A DNA stretch of 64,000 bases from Branchiostoma belcheri (lineage: Eukaryota > Chordata > Leptocardii > Amphioxiformes > Branchiostomatidae): the NCBI RefSeq assembly GCF_001625305.1, contig NW_017803998.1, positions 2,509,704 through 2,573,703 of the forward strand. The letters are read 5' to 3'. Positions 10,432 through 22,434 of the stretch are shown piece after piece. The number at the start of each line of letters is the position of its first letter. The stretch's first letter is position 1. The notes beneath the pieces are model-generated. The model was not told the DNA's origin. It saw only the letters and a program-made list of their open reading frames with translations, and did not search any database. Position numbers and translations under genes: made by a program.

Positions 10432-12669
10432 TGTGTTAAACTCGAAAAAGGTACCTTTTCATGGTATCGGCTATGATGACCGGGATCGCTGTCGACGACC
10501 GCTGTCCCGTGACGTGTTGAACTCGTCCCCAGGGTACATGTCCCCTACGCTTGGGAACGACAGTCACGTGATGGCCAACTGCGCAACCCTGAAGTTTGTC
10601 GGTCGTACAAAATGTATACTATGTAGCTGGACACAAGTTACCAACTAATGAAATCTTCCCTTCATACAAAGTTTTCGAGGAAAAAATGACAAAGGTCTCA
10701 ATGAGTCAACTTTGAACATTGAAGTTCGCGGTGAAATACATGAAAGCTTTCCGGTAAAATGTTTTTTTTTTTTTTTCATTCATCGATGTTTGTCAAATTT
10801 TGGCGGGAAAGCCAACATATACTGGGGGTATATATCACGACGGTCTGTCACTACGGCATTCTTTCCCATTGCTAGGCGCGTTCGAAAACGTATCGGGTTA
10901 CAAGACGCAAGTTTGGCCTGTTTTGGACTACCCGTAAAACACTTGAAAATAAACAAAAAGGATTATCGATTAAATGGTAAATTTCGTCTTAACACCCTTT
11001 TAATATTAGCTGTTAATGTTAAATCATTGATTTTTTTTTTTAAATTTCGACCCGAAAGACGACTATTTTCGGGTTTCCGACCACAAGTCATGTCATGTTT
11101 TAGGCAAACATCGTTTAAACCAAAAGAAATTTTCACCCCAAAATCACCATTTCTTCAGCTATGTTAATGTTTAATGATATTTCGTGGCAGTTTATGAGAA
11201 ATGTCACCACGGACTACCACGGAACTGGGGTGTGCACCGTTAATATGCATTTGCTTTGCAAATGTTGCTCTTCTAGTTATACTTTTTCCTAGCCTATAAC
11301 TTAACTATCCAACATTGTCGTTAGTATTGAAATGCCATCCAACGTAATATCAACCATAATGGTCAATAAATGATCGTGTAGAAATACAAATAAAAGTGAA
11401 ATGGATTTTGCGTATATTTGCGTATTATGTAACTTTCAAAATTTGTCAATATGACTTTCTATCAGGAAAGGTTAAAATACACCAATGGGATAACAAATTT
11501 GTGAAAACTTAATTGAATTCTAGAAAGAAATGTCAGATCTTGTTACAGCATGTGTGCTCTACTCTTTTCTAAAGCCATGTCATACCTCACTACATTGTAA
11601 GCAGCCAGGATACAATTAATTTTGTTTTACATCTGTTCTTGTTGACCGTAAACTCTTTGGTCGACCCTCTACAAATGGACTGGTCTGGCGACCTTTGACA
11701 TCTCTCATAGCGCGAAGATGGTACAACAACAACAACATGTACACATGGCGCGAAGAGGGAAGTTTCAAACCAGTATAATTTGAACCAGCGTTCTCCTCCT
11801 TCTGACTGTCACTGTTTTATAGTCTGCATGTCAGGGGACTGTACTATGTCTTCTGATTTGCTGAAAAGGCCTTTGAAGATCTGTGAGTGTTTCTGTTTTG
11901 TTTTTGTAATGTAAATTGATAACCTAATTTTGGAGGGTCACAGTACTGCATGCATGGAGAGTATGCTATGGGATTGGTGGAGGTAATGGTCAGACTTGAG
12001 TTATAGTAATGTTGCACAACATTTTCACCACAAATCTACAGACTATAAGGGAAGCTGAAGGAATTCCTTTTTTTTTATTTCCCGATTTTAAAGTCAATAT
12101 TAATCTAGATTATCAAATCTTCCTGGATCCCCAAGTCAGGTCACCTGGGGTCAACAGATTTCCATGCCTGCTTACCCACATAATGCACAGTTATGCTGTG
12201 CTCATCATATCTCCAAAATTGAGTGTTACTTTAATATATGTCATCATTTGACTTGTAGACTGGAGTTTCTGTTTTATAATCAATTCTGCAAACATGTAGT
12301 ACAGTGTCTTAATCTTGAGAATACTGTTTACATTCCTTTTCTCTTTAACAGTATTGTTAAGGTCTATCCTGATGTGTTATTTACTGCAAAGGTGAGGTAG
12401 TAATGTTATATGTTCAACATCATATTGTGTCCCAGATACCACAGTGGTACAGATTTAGCATCTATAGATGTAACTTACAAAAGTAAAATGCTGTCTCTGG
12501 TGACTTGTGCTGTAAATTTACTGCAAAACTAAAGCAGCTGCCATTTTTGAAATACTAGTAAATAGGAGTTTTGTCCTGTATATTGTCATTAACGTTAAAC
12601 AAGTTTAGTCATTTTACTTTATACAGTTTTATACTCTTGTACTGTACAGTTGTTATCAGTCCTGCTTTG
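10432..12669. other. Intergenic region A-B
   Basis: The first part is upstream of gene A, with the 5' untranslated exon ending at its left edge. 11514-12660 is the 3'-flank block shared with genes C, E and F. Frames on the plus strand near 10433-11167 have no family resemblance or splice support. No RNA gene was seen. Confidence 0.5.
11514..12660. repeat. Duplicated 3'-flank block, gene B copy
   Basis: GAATTCTAGAAAGAAATGTC starts a block also present at 23425-24030, 43687-44690 and 55663-56250, each time directly downstream (minus strand) of a TPR terminal exon. Shared marks include AAGCAGCCAGGAT, TATTGTTAAGGTCTATCCTG and AAAACTAAAGCAGCT. It marks the duplicated unit rather than a mobile element. 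Confidence 0.7.
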
Positions 12670-14459
12670 TTACAGATTAGCCAGTTTCTTGGCAATGTCC
12701 TCCTGTTTCTGTTTGTTTCCTGTCTCCATGGCGATGGTCGTTGCTGATTGATAGTGAGATCTGGCCAGGTCCAGTTTACCCAGTGCCTTGTAGGAATCAG
12801 CTATGTTTTGATGTGCTGTTATCTGTTCAGTCTTGTCTGCACTTTCTTGCCTCATCTTCAGGGCCTTCTTGTGCCACTCCAGACTTTCCTCATACTCCCC
12901 CATGTCATAATGAGCCAGTCCAAGTCTGTTGTAAGCCTGACTCTCCCTATCCTTTCTCCCCAAGTCCCTGGCTAGTGCCAACATCTCTGTGTAGTACTTG
13001 TGTGATTCCTGTGGTTCATGTAGCTGTTCCCTGTGTAAATCACCCAGCTGCAAGTAAATGTCCATCTGTTCAGTCTTGTTTCCTGTCTCCATGGCGATGG
13101 TCATTGCTGATTGATAGTGAGATCTGGCCAGGTCCAGTTTGTTGTAACCCAGACTCTCCTCTTCCTTCCTCCCCAAGTCCCTGGCTAGTGCCAACATCTC
13201 TGTGTAGTACTTGTGTGATTCCTGTGGTTCATGTAGCTGTACCCTGTGTAAATCACCCAGCCCACAGTAAATGTCCATCTGTTGAGTCTTGTTTCCTGTC
13301 TCCATGGCAATGGTCATTGCTGATTGATAGTGAGATCTGGCCAGGTCCAGTTTACCCAGTGCCTTGTAGGAATCAGCTACACATTGATGTGCTGTTATCT
13401 GTTCAGTCTTGTCTCCAGTTTCTTGTCTCATCTTCAGGTCCTTCTTGTGCCACTCCAAACTTTCCTCATACTCCCCCATGTCATAATGGGCCAGTCCAAG
13501 TCTGTTGTAAGCATCCCCTTCCTCTTCCTTCCTCCCCAAGTCCCTGGCTAGTGCCAACATCTCTGTGTAGTACTTGTGTGATTCCTGTGGTTCATGTAGC
13601 TGTTCCCTGTGTAAGTCACCCAGCTTACAGTAAATGTCCATCTGTTCAGCCTTGTTTCCTGTCTCCATGGCGATGGTCATTGCTGATTGATAGTGAGATC
13701 TGGCCAGGTCCAGTTTACCCAGTGCCTTGTAGGAATCAGCTATGTTTTGATGTGCTGTTATCTGTCCAGTCTTGTCTCCACTTTCTTGGCTCATCTTAAG
13801 ATCCCTTTTGTCCCATTCAAAAGTTTCCTCATGCTCCCCCATGTCATAACGGGCACGCCCAAGTCTGTTGTAAGCCAGACTCTCCCAATCCTTCCTTCCC
13901 AAGTCCCTGGCTAGTGCCAACATCTCTGTGTAGTACTTGTGTGATTCCTGTGGTTCATGTAACTGTTCCCTGTGTAAATCACCCAGCTTACAGTAAATGT
14001 CCATCTGTTCGGTCTTGTTTCCTGTCTCCATGGCAACAGCCAAGGCTGATTCGTAGTTAATTTTTGCATCTGACACTTGACCTGACAGTGCTAATGACGA
14101 GGCCAGGTTTTTGTAAGCTACACAAATGTCAGTTTCATTTTTGGTTTCTATCTTATAGATAGCCAGAGCTTTCTCATGATTTCTAAAGGCTTCCTGTGGC
14201 AAACCTAAGATATCACATGTTAAACCTAGTCTGTTGTAGGCCTTGGCTTGTTTTGTATCTTCTGACAGTTCCTGAGAACACTCTAACATGTTCTGGTAAT
14301 ACTGCAGAGCTGAGTGTGAGTTGTGTAGTTTCGTCCTGTAGAGATCTCCTATCTGACAGTACAGGTCAAACTGTTGTGCCTTGTCTTGCTTTACCACAGG
14401 TGTGTTGAGTTCAGCAAGGAGACCTTTGACTTCCAGTGTGTCCTTGGTATCAATCTCAC
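12670..14459 (-). CDS. Gene B TPR terminal exon (596 codons incl. stop)
   Basis: Acceptor ACTAG|GTGAG. TPRs of ~40 residues come in triplets (MDIYCKLGDLHREQLHEP / AYNRLGLAHYDMGE / AHQNIADSYKALGKL) repeated every 121 residues (363 bp). There are three leading TPRs, then four triplets, of which the third is broken: YNRLG runs straight into KLDLARSHYQ, removing ~49 residues (around 13135-13150). Ends EDIAKKLANL. TPRs form right-handed superhelices that bind peptides or partner proteins. Confidence 0.9.
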
Positions 14460-17400
14460 CTAGTTAAAAAACAACAACTTTCACTCAACTGATTTTTAGT
14501 GTTGTGATCATGAGTTCTTGTTGCACATGATGATATACATTGTACTTATAATAAGTAGTGTGTTTTCTCTGCTTTCTCTTAATTTATATAATGTCATTTG
14601 GCATTACCACCATGGGGTACTATTAGTACTTTCTGACCTTTGCATTAGTGCAACAGTTACTGTTACATGACATTGTCCATGTAGTTACTAAAATGCTTCA
14701 ATGTATTCTAAAGGTCCTGCTACAAAGAGGTACAAGCATGCACAATTTATAATTGTCTCTATTATTATTGTCACATAGCTTTACTTGCATAGATTACCAA
14801 AGTTGTTAGTAAATTATATGAGCATACCCCTACATGTACCTGTATATGAGAATGGTCTGCTGGGTGCTGATCCAGAAGGGCCTGTTCCATACCCAGATGA
14901 CTGAGAGCTCACTGAGAACGTTTTCTTCCTGGGTTTTCCCATCAGTTGTTCCAGTTCCCTGATGTCCAGTGAGACCAGTTCTGAGATCTCCGGTGGCACA
15001 TCTGTTTCACCAGGTTCTTCAAAATCTGTAGTCTCTTGATTATCTGATGGAATATGAATAAGTATCTAGGTAGGCATTATGCAAACTTCAGCAATGCATC
15101 CTACATGACATAAATTGTATAGCCTCAAATACTGTGAACATGGGCGACCAGATTCTGCTGTATGTGAAAAATACATGCATCCATTAAGAAGCATTATATA
15201 TGATGCTTCATCATTGTGATTACGTCATTAGACAGGGTTCGAAATACCCACTTTTACACACAAGTCATATTTTCTGTGTGAGACTTGTGGGAAACGCCAG
15301 GTTGCCCGTTGCACAAGTCACCTTTTTTTGCCTACAAAGCAGCTTCTGAAATAAACTGTTCGCCTCAGCTTAGGCTCAGACAGGGTGCCATCTGTTTTGT
15401 AACAGGCCAGCGAATGTATTTATCATTGTGGTAGAGGCTGTGATTTATAATAATAATCAAAACATTTCCCAATGTTGTCAACAAAGTTCATTTCTTTTAG
15501 ATTTGAAGCACTTCCATTTCTTTTAGACAAGGAGCAATAAAACAACACGTAACTCAACAACTGCTTTGAGAAAAGCCATCGAGATTAATGACCACTGTCC
15601 CTGAAGATAGGGGTGTTCTGTGAAATATTACATTTTTTAAAGGTATATTTGTTGTAAATTTTTTGAAAAATGTAATACCGGTACAACTATTTCAAAAAAC
15701 ACTCCTACAACAAGAGTTCCGAGATCTCATACCTCCATGAAATATGGGCTTGATACGTAAATGTAAATTTCTTCTTTAATTACGCAAATGACCCTGCATT
15801 AACATAATAAATGCATCGTGATGTTAACTTTTGATTAACTTAAAGATGTCCCAAGTATGACATTCCATCATTCACCATTGAGAAATCATAGATTTTTTGC
15901 ATTAGTTATGCAAATTAGGTCATTTGCATAATTAGTATCTGTTGATGTTCCATCTGCCATAGGTTACACACATTACAGGTATGAAAGTTCTATAATGTAA
16001 AACACTGTAATTATAGAATTTCCTCATTAATTATGCAAATAAAGTCCTCATTTGCATAATTTGCAGTTAATTATGTACATCTCTCTGTCAGATACCTACA
16101 CACCAAAAATGATGAAAATACGCTGTTCCTATCTGGACTTATTGGCTTTCAAAGATTTCGCCCGAAAGTCCCCTGCAGTTCCTGAACAAGCTGCTAGGGG
16201 GACCAAACCCACACCACTTATTCCTGACAGGAAAAGCTATCTGTCACCAAAAATTCAAGACCATAGCATGTTCAGGACCAAAGATACAAAAACCGGAAGT
16301 TCTGCTGCAGTACCAAGGTCATCCACCAGGAGGCCCATATTTGACCTTGACCTTTGTCTTCCTAAGACTTATCAGCATACCAAATATCATCACAATCCAT
16401 AAAGGCGTTATGAAGTTATGCTGACTACAAAGTTGCGGAAACACACACAGACACACAGACACACACACAGACACACACACACAGACACACACACAGGCAC
16501 ACAGACAGACGCCGCCAAAAACAATACCTCCATTTTTCATGGAGGTAAAAATATGTACATGTACAAATGTATACTGCTATTGTGTACAAATGTGAATCAT
16601 CTTGTGCATACTACATTGTACATGTAGTAGAAGACATACTGAACACCAATAAGCAAAGGGATTGTGAGTTTTAAGTGTAAAATGTACAGACGTGTTTGAT
16701 TTCAATACTCTGTCAAAGGTCACTGACCTCCTTCACAAGGGTAATGATGAAGTCAGTGTAGCCTTAGAGAGAAACATTTTCTACAATGTACTTACCAAAT
16801 CCTGGACTTGAGGTGCCAGTTGTAGGATCCTGTTGCAGAAGCTCCATCTGCTGACTGTCAGCTGTGAGTGCAGCTGTCTGGTCCACAGTGTGTGTTGACT
16901 GGCCATGGTTATGTGGAGGGGTTTCTAAAGGCAAGAAATATGATATCAGACAAATATATCTTTGAAATTATGTATGCAGAGTGGAGATAACAGAAAACTC
17001 AGATGGTTGACTGATTATCATGTACCTGTTGTCAGTAAGGAGATGTTTTTTTTCATAATTTGCTACCAGTCTGTGGCTCATCATGGTAATGTACATATAT
17101 ATGATACCCAAGGAACTAGCACTCTCCAAGGGTCATGCAGAATTTACTGTTGTATTTTATTGTGCCAGCAGTTGCAGAAATTTGGTGTACCTTAAAAAAT
17201 TGAAACAACCTCAATTGAACTCGTGTAAGTGGCACGTATGAAATGTGTTTGAATTATTCTATGGAATTATTCTCCTGTGACAATTATTAATTAGTAATAT
17301 AGGTTTACTCATGGCACATACCAAAGCAGAAAGAAGGTTAAAATCAATGATTTGCTCAAACATTATCTTGACGACAAAAAATCTTATGATTATACTTATG

Positions 17401-20400
17401 ATAAAACCTAAAATATGTCCATGAAGGTTAGACATCCAGGTAATACGATACGGCAAAAAGCAGTTATGAGGAAAGCTAGTGGATACTAGCTGAAACGTCT
17501 AACCATTTCCAAAATCATATCCAGTTGCTTGAGTAACTGCTTTTTGGCGTAAACCTAAAATATTTCTAAATTCCTCACCACCATGCGAAATATCTGCTCC
17601 TCTCTGAAAGTCTTCCTCATCAACCTCAATGTGCACATGGAGTGGCATCCCTCCACATATCTCCACCAACTCCTGGCTGATGTACTCCTCAGTCAGGATG
17701 GCCGACAGGGTTCCATCTCTACAGGCTGACACAAACTCTACCTGACTGTCCCTATGGTAGAACCTCACCTTACAGAGAACACTTCCTTTACACAACTCCA
17801 ATATTTCAAGCTTCACTTTATGAAACCTTTCCATTGTCTTCCTAAATCTTTCTCCATTTTGCAGTACTGTTATCGAAAAATTCTTGTCAATTATCCTAAG
17901 AAGTATTTTCCTTCCTTCCACACTAACATTTTTGTTCATCACTTCAGTCTTTAACTGTCTGTATCTCTCCATCATTTCATCAAATTCTGCATCACTCTGT
18001 TTATCTTCTGTGATCATGTTCTCAAGTCTATCAAAAAGAATCTCTTTTTCTTTCTTGGATAAACTGTCGAGAGGAACTGTTTTTCCTTCCATGAAGGAAC
18101 TCTCTGTTCTTATCGACAGCTCTACTTTCTGATCTGTAAGAGAAAAGTAAAAATCATGGATTTATTAAGTTTTCATCATTATCATTTTTACCACAATTGT
18201 CTGGATTATGAAGCATTGCACACTTGTGAATGATAGTACAGCATCATCATCTATGCCTGTAGATAAAGGTACAGCACTGTTATCTATGCATGTGATAATA
18301 GTAAATTAGCACTGTTATCTACAAATTAACAAATCAAACAAATCTTACCTAGTTCCCTGTGTTCATTGTTGTCCTCAGGAGAACCTACATCTTTCTTCCT
18401 CTTCTCCAGGACTTTTAGAGGCTGTTGTGCATCATTACCTGAAAGCAAACATTGTCATAAAACACCAAGTTTTAAGCCATTTATTTTCATTCTCAAAGAA
18501 TATATATAATATATGACAGTACTGCATTATATATCTGTATTAACCCACGGGCATGACACAAACACATTGCCCTTTGGTAAACAGTACAGGTACAAGTAAT
18601 AATTTTGCATGTTTCTAATTTCAGAAATACTGCCCTTGATCTAGTTTACCAAGTTTCAAAGCTTTCCTGACAGTAGTTTTCTCCTCTGTAGGACTTGCAT
18701 CTCTCTTCCTCTTCTGAACTTGTGCAGGCTGATGGGCATTAGAACCTGGCCATGTAGAGATTAAAAAAATTTTAGTAAATCAATCATCACTAAATCACAC
18801 ACTCACTGGAATGTCAGGCACACTTACCAGGTGTTTGCAATACTGTTATTTTGGAATACGATTTTATGGAACTGTTTCCTTATAGAAGCTAGAATCAACT
18901 TGAAATGTAGATAAAACATATCGGGTTGTTGGAAAAAGGAGTCCAGTCCGATTGGCGGAAAAAGCAGTCCAGTCCGATTTTGGGGTGGAAAAAGCAGTCT
19001 GGTGGTTTCTACGAAATTCTACGAAAGACCATAGGTACAATTTTTTCTTGTGTGTGTACTGCTAGTTTCTATGGTCTAGCACAAGCCTTGATAAAGTGTT
19101 ACTAACAATGGAATTAAGCTAATCAAGAGTTTCTGTATTTTTCCTAATAACAAAGCAGTCTTTTATATATTTACCTATTTTTGCATTCATTTGTGGGGAT
19201 CATTACATGTAAAGATATACACTGTGTTGTATATTTATAGTGGAGTCTTGCAATTAATAAAAAATCAATGAAAGTGAAAGAGAGGTCTGTCAAATTTCCA
19301 TGTTGGTCTGGTCTATACCATGGTCCTCATTCCATTTTTAAGTTATGACTTTCAAGATAAATTATCTTGGTGATAAACACTACCTTTCAAGGTTTACCAT
19401 ACCTTCCTCTGTCTCCTGACTTTGAACAGCACTTTGGTCCTGGACTGCAACAGGCTGTTCTTCAGCTTTACCTGGATACAGTTCAAGTTCAGAAAACAAA
19501 TCAAAGATCAAAATATGATAGACAAGTATACAATGTAAAATTGAATTGTACAACATACAAAATGTGTATCTGACTGTGTAGATGTTGTTTTATATGAGAA
19601 TGATGATAATTTGAAATGAAAGTTAAATCTGTTCTATGAATTTCTTTGCTAAGGCCTAGTGGCCTGGGAATCTTTAAGAAATCCATTTGGCAGCCAATAA
19701 ACAGCTGCTATAGCCAAGAATACAAATTGATTTACCTGTATTAGTACAGGCTCTGATGAACTCCAGATGGAATTCTTCCCAGTACTTTGTGGACAGAAGT
19801 TGCTGCTTGCCTCTTGCTGCTGTTTTGAACTCTGCTCTGTTGTGTTTCAGCATTCTTTCAGTGCTCTGAGCCAAGAGTTTGACAGTGGCACGTTCATCAC
19901 TTCCATCCATGTCAACAATGGAATGATGCAGTTCATCTACATGTTCATGGATGAAGTCTGCTAGTCCAGACTTGCTGGATACAAGAACAGGAACGCCTGC
20001 TGCGATGGCCTCCAGGCCGACCAGTCCAAACGGTTCAGCACGAGAAGGCATCAGGACCAGGTGGGCCTTCATCATCTCTTTACAGATGTCCTTCTGTGTG
20101 CCATAGGGGAGGAAGGTTACCTGTAAGTTTACTGACTTACAGTGCTCCAGGATGGCCTTGGTGGCTTTAAAGTCATCTTTATTGAATCCTATGACATGCC
20201 ACTTGATTTTGATCTTCTCTGCAACAATGCTCAGGGTATCAGCAGCAAGGTCATATCCCTTCAGCTTCTCCACACCCTTCACCCTACCGACGGACAGGAC
20301 CACCATTGTCTCTGTGACCTTGTATTCAACCTGTGCATCTTCAAAGATCTTGGAAGGTCTTGGAACAAACTTGACATGCCGAGGCCTCTTGGGGGCAGGT

Positions 20401-21592
20401 ATAGCTCTGAACTGGTTCTCAAAGTGATCAAATATCTTGTTTCCAAGAGAGAAGACCACATCAGCCTCTTGTGCATCTTCAAGGATGGAGTCTTCCTTCT
20501 TCCCAATGCCCATGGCCTTCTCATCTCCCTTGTAGTACTCGGTGTCTTCCGGTATATCCTCAGTGAAGAGGATGATGTTTGCATGTGGGCATCGTTCTTT
20601 TTTAATCTTCACTGATGCCCTACTTGTAACATCAGTATGACCCACAATACTCGTAACCTTTTGTGGAAGGTGCGGGTATTTGAGGTTGTGGTCAAAGGTC
20701 AGCCAGTCTAGTGTTGGATCGGTTCTTGGGTCATCTGGGTCAAGTTTAGGCAGTAACAGTTCCACTCCATCTTGTTGTGCGTTAAGTTTGTCCTCTTCTG
20801 TTGCTTGTAAAACCGTACAGAACACAGGTATGTCTGGTACATGTTCCTGGAGTGTTTTTGCCAATTGTTGGTCGAGGGAGGAGGCTTCACGTTTAGATGC
20901 ACTGTACTTATCAATGACCAGCAACACAGCAGGCTGATCTGTGATAGAGAAGTGGGTTTCATTATACATGTAGATCCACCAAGAAAGAATATATGTAGAG
21001 CCACCATGAAAGAAAGCCTTGGTCTAAAAACCTCTTCAGAAGGGAAAATATTTTAACTTTTCTTTTGGTTTTGTCAAATATATTCAGAGAAAAAAGGAGT
21101 CTTTGAACACTGTTTTGTGTAGATTTATATACTGTGTTTTGTGGCCCACTGAATCCCTTACATTATATTGTGAGCTGGTGGCTCCAGTAAATGTGTGTAA
21201 ATAGGACTTTGACCTCAAAAAATACTGTTACAATAAACACTTCAGTTTTACCTTTCTATTGCTATGAAATCAATAAAATGATATTTACTGCTAAGCTGCT
21301 GTTGTCTGACATTGTTTCTGCCTGGTGTTACCTCACTTCAATCAGTATTTTGGATAAAAATGTCTGAAACTACTAAAATGATAACACCAGCTTTTCCCAG
21401 ACTGAACTTTCACCTCCATGCTATATTTCTTTCTTTTCTTATCGTTGCCATTATAATTTCTGTTGTGGAAAATTCATCTCTATTGAACCATCATAAAGAT
21501 GTATTCAGCCTTTTTGCTTTAGAAGCAAAGAATTCCTTACCTTTTTGGTTAGAGTTACTAGTAACATTGTCCAAACTTCTTGCGGCAGCCAT
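12670..21592 (-). CDS. Gene B: glycosyltransferase / TRADD-N / TPR protein
   Basis: Exons: 21541..21592, 19736..20938, 19403..19471, 18650..18745, 18349..18438, 17579..18133, 16796..16924, 14840..15043, 12670..14459. The sum is 4188 nt, giving 1395 aa with one open frame and phase-1 junctions throughout. Order: start peptide MAAARSLDNV, GT4-like domain, Glu/Gln linker, KRKR linker, second basic linker, TRADD-N, TDQ linker, GKPR linker, TPR array. No signal peptide or membrane span, so cytosolic or nuclear. Gene E is the closest relative overall. Likely a signalling adaptor/effector; the function is inferred from its domains. Confidence 0.85.
14840..15043 (-). CDS. GKPR linker exon, gene B (68 codons)
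   Basis: Phase 1-1. Core ISELVSLDIRELEQLMGKPR is strictly kept among B, C, D and E, followed by a Ser/Gly/Tyr tail (SSGYGTGPSGSAPSRPFSY). The conserved part looks helical and may be a docking motif; the tail looks disordered. Confidence 0.75.
15717..16549 (-). mobile_element. Non-autonomous DNA element with octamer motifs, copy 2
   Basis: Reverse-orientation copy of 2410-3190, ending in CCATTTTTCATGGAGGTAA. It contains several ATTTGCATAA / TTATGCAAAT motifs and a CA microsatellite (16439-16505). The paralogous intron of gene E (around 48370) runs CTCCTACAA directly into ACATATGTACATG, so the element is an insertion in gene B with an empty site in E. Confidence 0.75.
16796..16924 (-). CDS. 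Gene B linker exon (43 codons)
   Basis: Acceptor GCCTTAG|AAACC, donor GATTTG|gtaag, phase 1-1. Polar and His/Thr/Gln-rich (HNHGQSTHTVDQTAALTADS). Positional counterpart of 2084..2239. Not found in gene E at this place. Confidence 0.65.
17579..18133 (-). CDS. TRADD-N-like exon, gene B (185 codons)
   Basis: Acceptor CTTACAG|ATCAG, donor CATGGTG|gtgagg (phase 1). The N-terminal helical part is unlike C, E and F (RTESSFMEGKTVPLDSLSKK). The C-terminal part is nearly identical to them: GSVLCKVRFYHRDSQVEFVS, ACRDGTLSAILTEEYI, GMPLHVHIEVDEEDFQRGAD. LRF/VRF...R...F...CR-G-L...L and the PLHVHI strand match the TRADD N-domain pattern. Best call: TRADD-N adaptor domain. Confidence 0.78.
18349..18438 (-). 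CDS. Second basic linker exon, gene B (30 codons)
   Basis: Phase 1-1; AQQPLKVLEKRKKDVGSPED has a KRKK cluster. It follows the KRKR linker, giving gene B two basic patches about 50 residues apart. Confidence 0.7.
18650..18745 (-). CDS. KRKR linker exon, gene B (32 codons)
   Basis: Phase 1-1; AHQPAQVQKRKRDASPTEE matches the KRKR linkers of C, E and F. The QKRKR cluster resembles a monopartite nuclear localisation signal. Confidence 0.75.
19403..19471 (-). CDS. EEQPV linker exon, gene B (23 codons)
   Basis: Phase 1-1; KAEEQPVAVQDQSAVQSQET. Same length as the copies in D (38359..38427) and E (51707..51775). Acidic and Gln-rich, no fold. Confidence 0.75.
19736..20938 (-). CDS. Glycosyltransferase exon, gene B (401 codons)
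   Basis: GT-B/GT4-like. N-terminal Rossmann half begins DQPAVLLVIDKYSASK and holds GHTDVTSRAS near residue 108 and DVVFSLGNKIFDHFENQF near 160. The C-terminal half holds VVLSVGRVKGVEKLKGYD (~218) and the E-x7-E motif AEPFGLVGLEAIAAGVPVL (~300), which contacts the nucleotide-sugar donor in this family. Ends at SKYWEEF-type helices. All key residues are present, so it is probably active. Donor and acceptor are unknown. N-terminus nearly identical to gene E. Confidence 0.88.
21541..21592 (-). CDS. Gene B start exon
   Basis: ATG at 21592 in the context ACAAAATGGCTGCCGCA (A at -3, G at +4), 17 codons plus one base, donor AAAAAG|gtaag. MAAARSLDN is shared with gene E, and MAAA with C. Confidence 0.8.
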
Positions 21593-21630
21593 TTTGTCAT
21601 CGTTGAGATGTTTGCCTGTACTGTGGCATT

Positions 21631-21690
21631 GGAATGCTGGGTAGGGTTGGCTACTTGAGGGAAGTTAATATTTACTAGTCATGTGATCAC
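21631..21690 (-). promoter_or_regulatory. Shared proximal promoter motifs, gene B
   Basis: Just upstream of the ATG lies TACCCAGCATTCC (minus strand, 21643-21631), close to the ZNF143/STAF site consensus, and further up TCATGTGATCAC (21679-21690), an E-box-containing partial palindrome. Both recur at the same spacing before genes C and E and are absent before A, D and F. Confidence 0.4.
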
Positions 21691-21980
21691 AAGTTTACTA
21701 ACCAGATAGCTACACTGTGTGTGTTTGCTAAGCCAATATTATGGTCTCCAGGCCTGTGTGCTCAGTAGTGTCAATGCTTAAGTAAGAATTTCTCTTCACT
21801 TATTGTTATACATATGAACATATAACAGGTAAATATTTTCAAAGTTACTAATGTTATATAAAAAACATTCTAGTGTGCTCAAAATTAGCAAATTGTATTT
21901 TAACTGTGCCTCCTACCTGATTTTGTCAGTGGTATATAGTTTTTTGCGAAATATGTTCAACTTGATTTTCTTGGTCATAA

Positions 21981-22046
21981 AAAAATCCAAACATAGTAAA
22001 TAGTTTATATGATTCTCGTAAACTGTTCACTATATGTTTGGATTTT
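21981..22046. repeat. Imperfect hairpin upstream of gene B
   Basis: AAAATCCAAACATA pairs with TATGTTTGGATTTT, and GTTTA with TAAAC, around an 11-nt loop. The gene E copy is 54251-54314. Confidence 0.6.
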
Positions 22047-22075
22047 CTACACTGATGTATACCCCCCGACCCCCC

Positions 22076-22124
22076 NNNNNNNNNNNNNNNNNNNNNNNNN
22101 NNNNNNNNNNNNNNNNNNNNNNNN
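22076..22124. other. Assembly gap (49 N)
   Basis: Run of N next to a C-rich tract. The paralogous stretch near 54330 is intact. Confidence 0.98.
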
Positions 22125-22434
22125 TGACAGTACTTGATAGTATGAATTTAGCTGTTCTTAACAAAAAAAATGGATTCATGAATCCTGTTCCTCTGGGAAA
22201 CCCCTTAACAGTGGAAGTTTTAAAATCATTATCCTTGTCAAAGGCTTCTTCATGTACTTTCCTATCCCATTTTACAGAATAGTAAGTTTCTGTCCTTAGT
22301 GCTGAAATGCCATTACATCATCATTGATGTATTGCTTACATAAAGATTAATGTAGCTATGTAGACTCATGGGATGGTTTTCACATTTGAGAAGTACATGT
22401 ATGTTGACTATTTAGAGTCACTTTCAAGATATGT

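Noticed and set aside
10433-11167. Two plus-strand frames upstream of gene A
   Set aside because: Low-complexity Phe/Lys runs and no resemblance; the area is promoter/UTR side of gene A.
12741-13799. Long plus-strand frames across TPR exons (also 45775-46689, 56160-57431, 24728-25210)
   Set aside because: Antisense shadows of the 363-bp TPR repeat; no stops occur because the repeat length is divisible by three. No splice or family support.
22034-22282. Frames running through N runs (also 49109-49291)
   Set aside because: Unsequenced bases cannot support coding.
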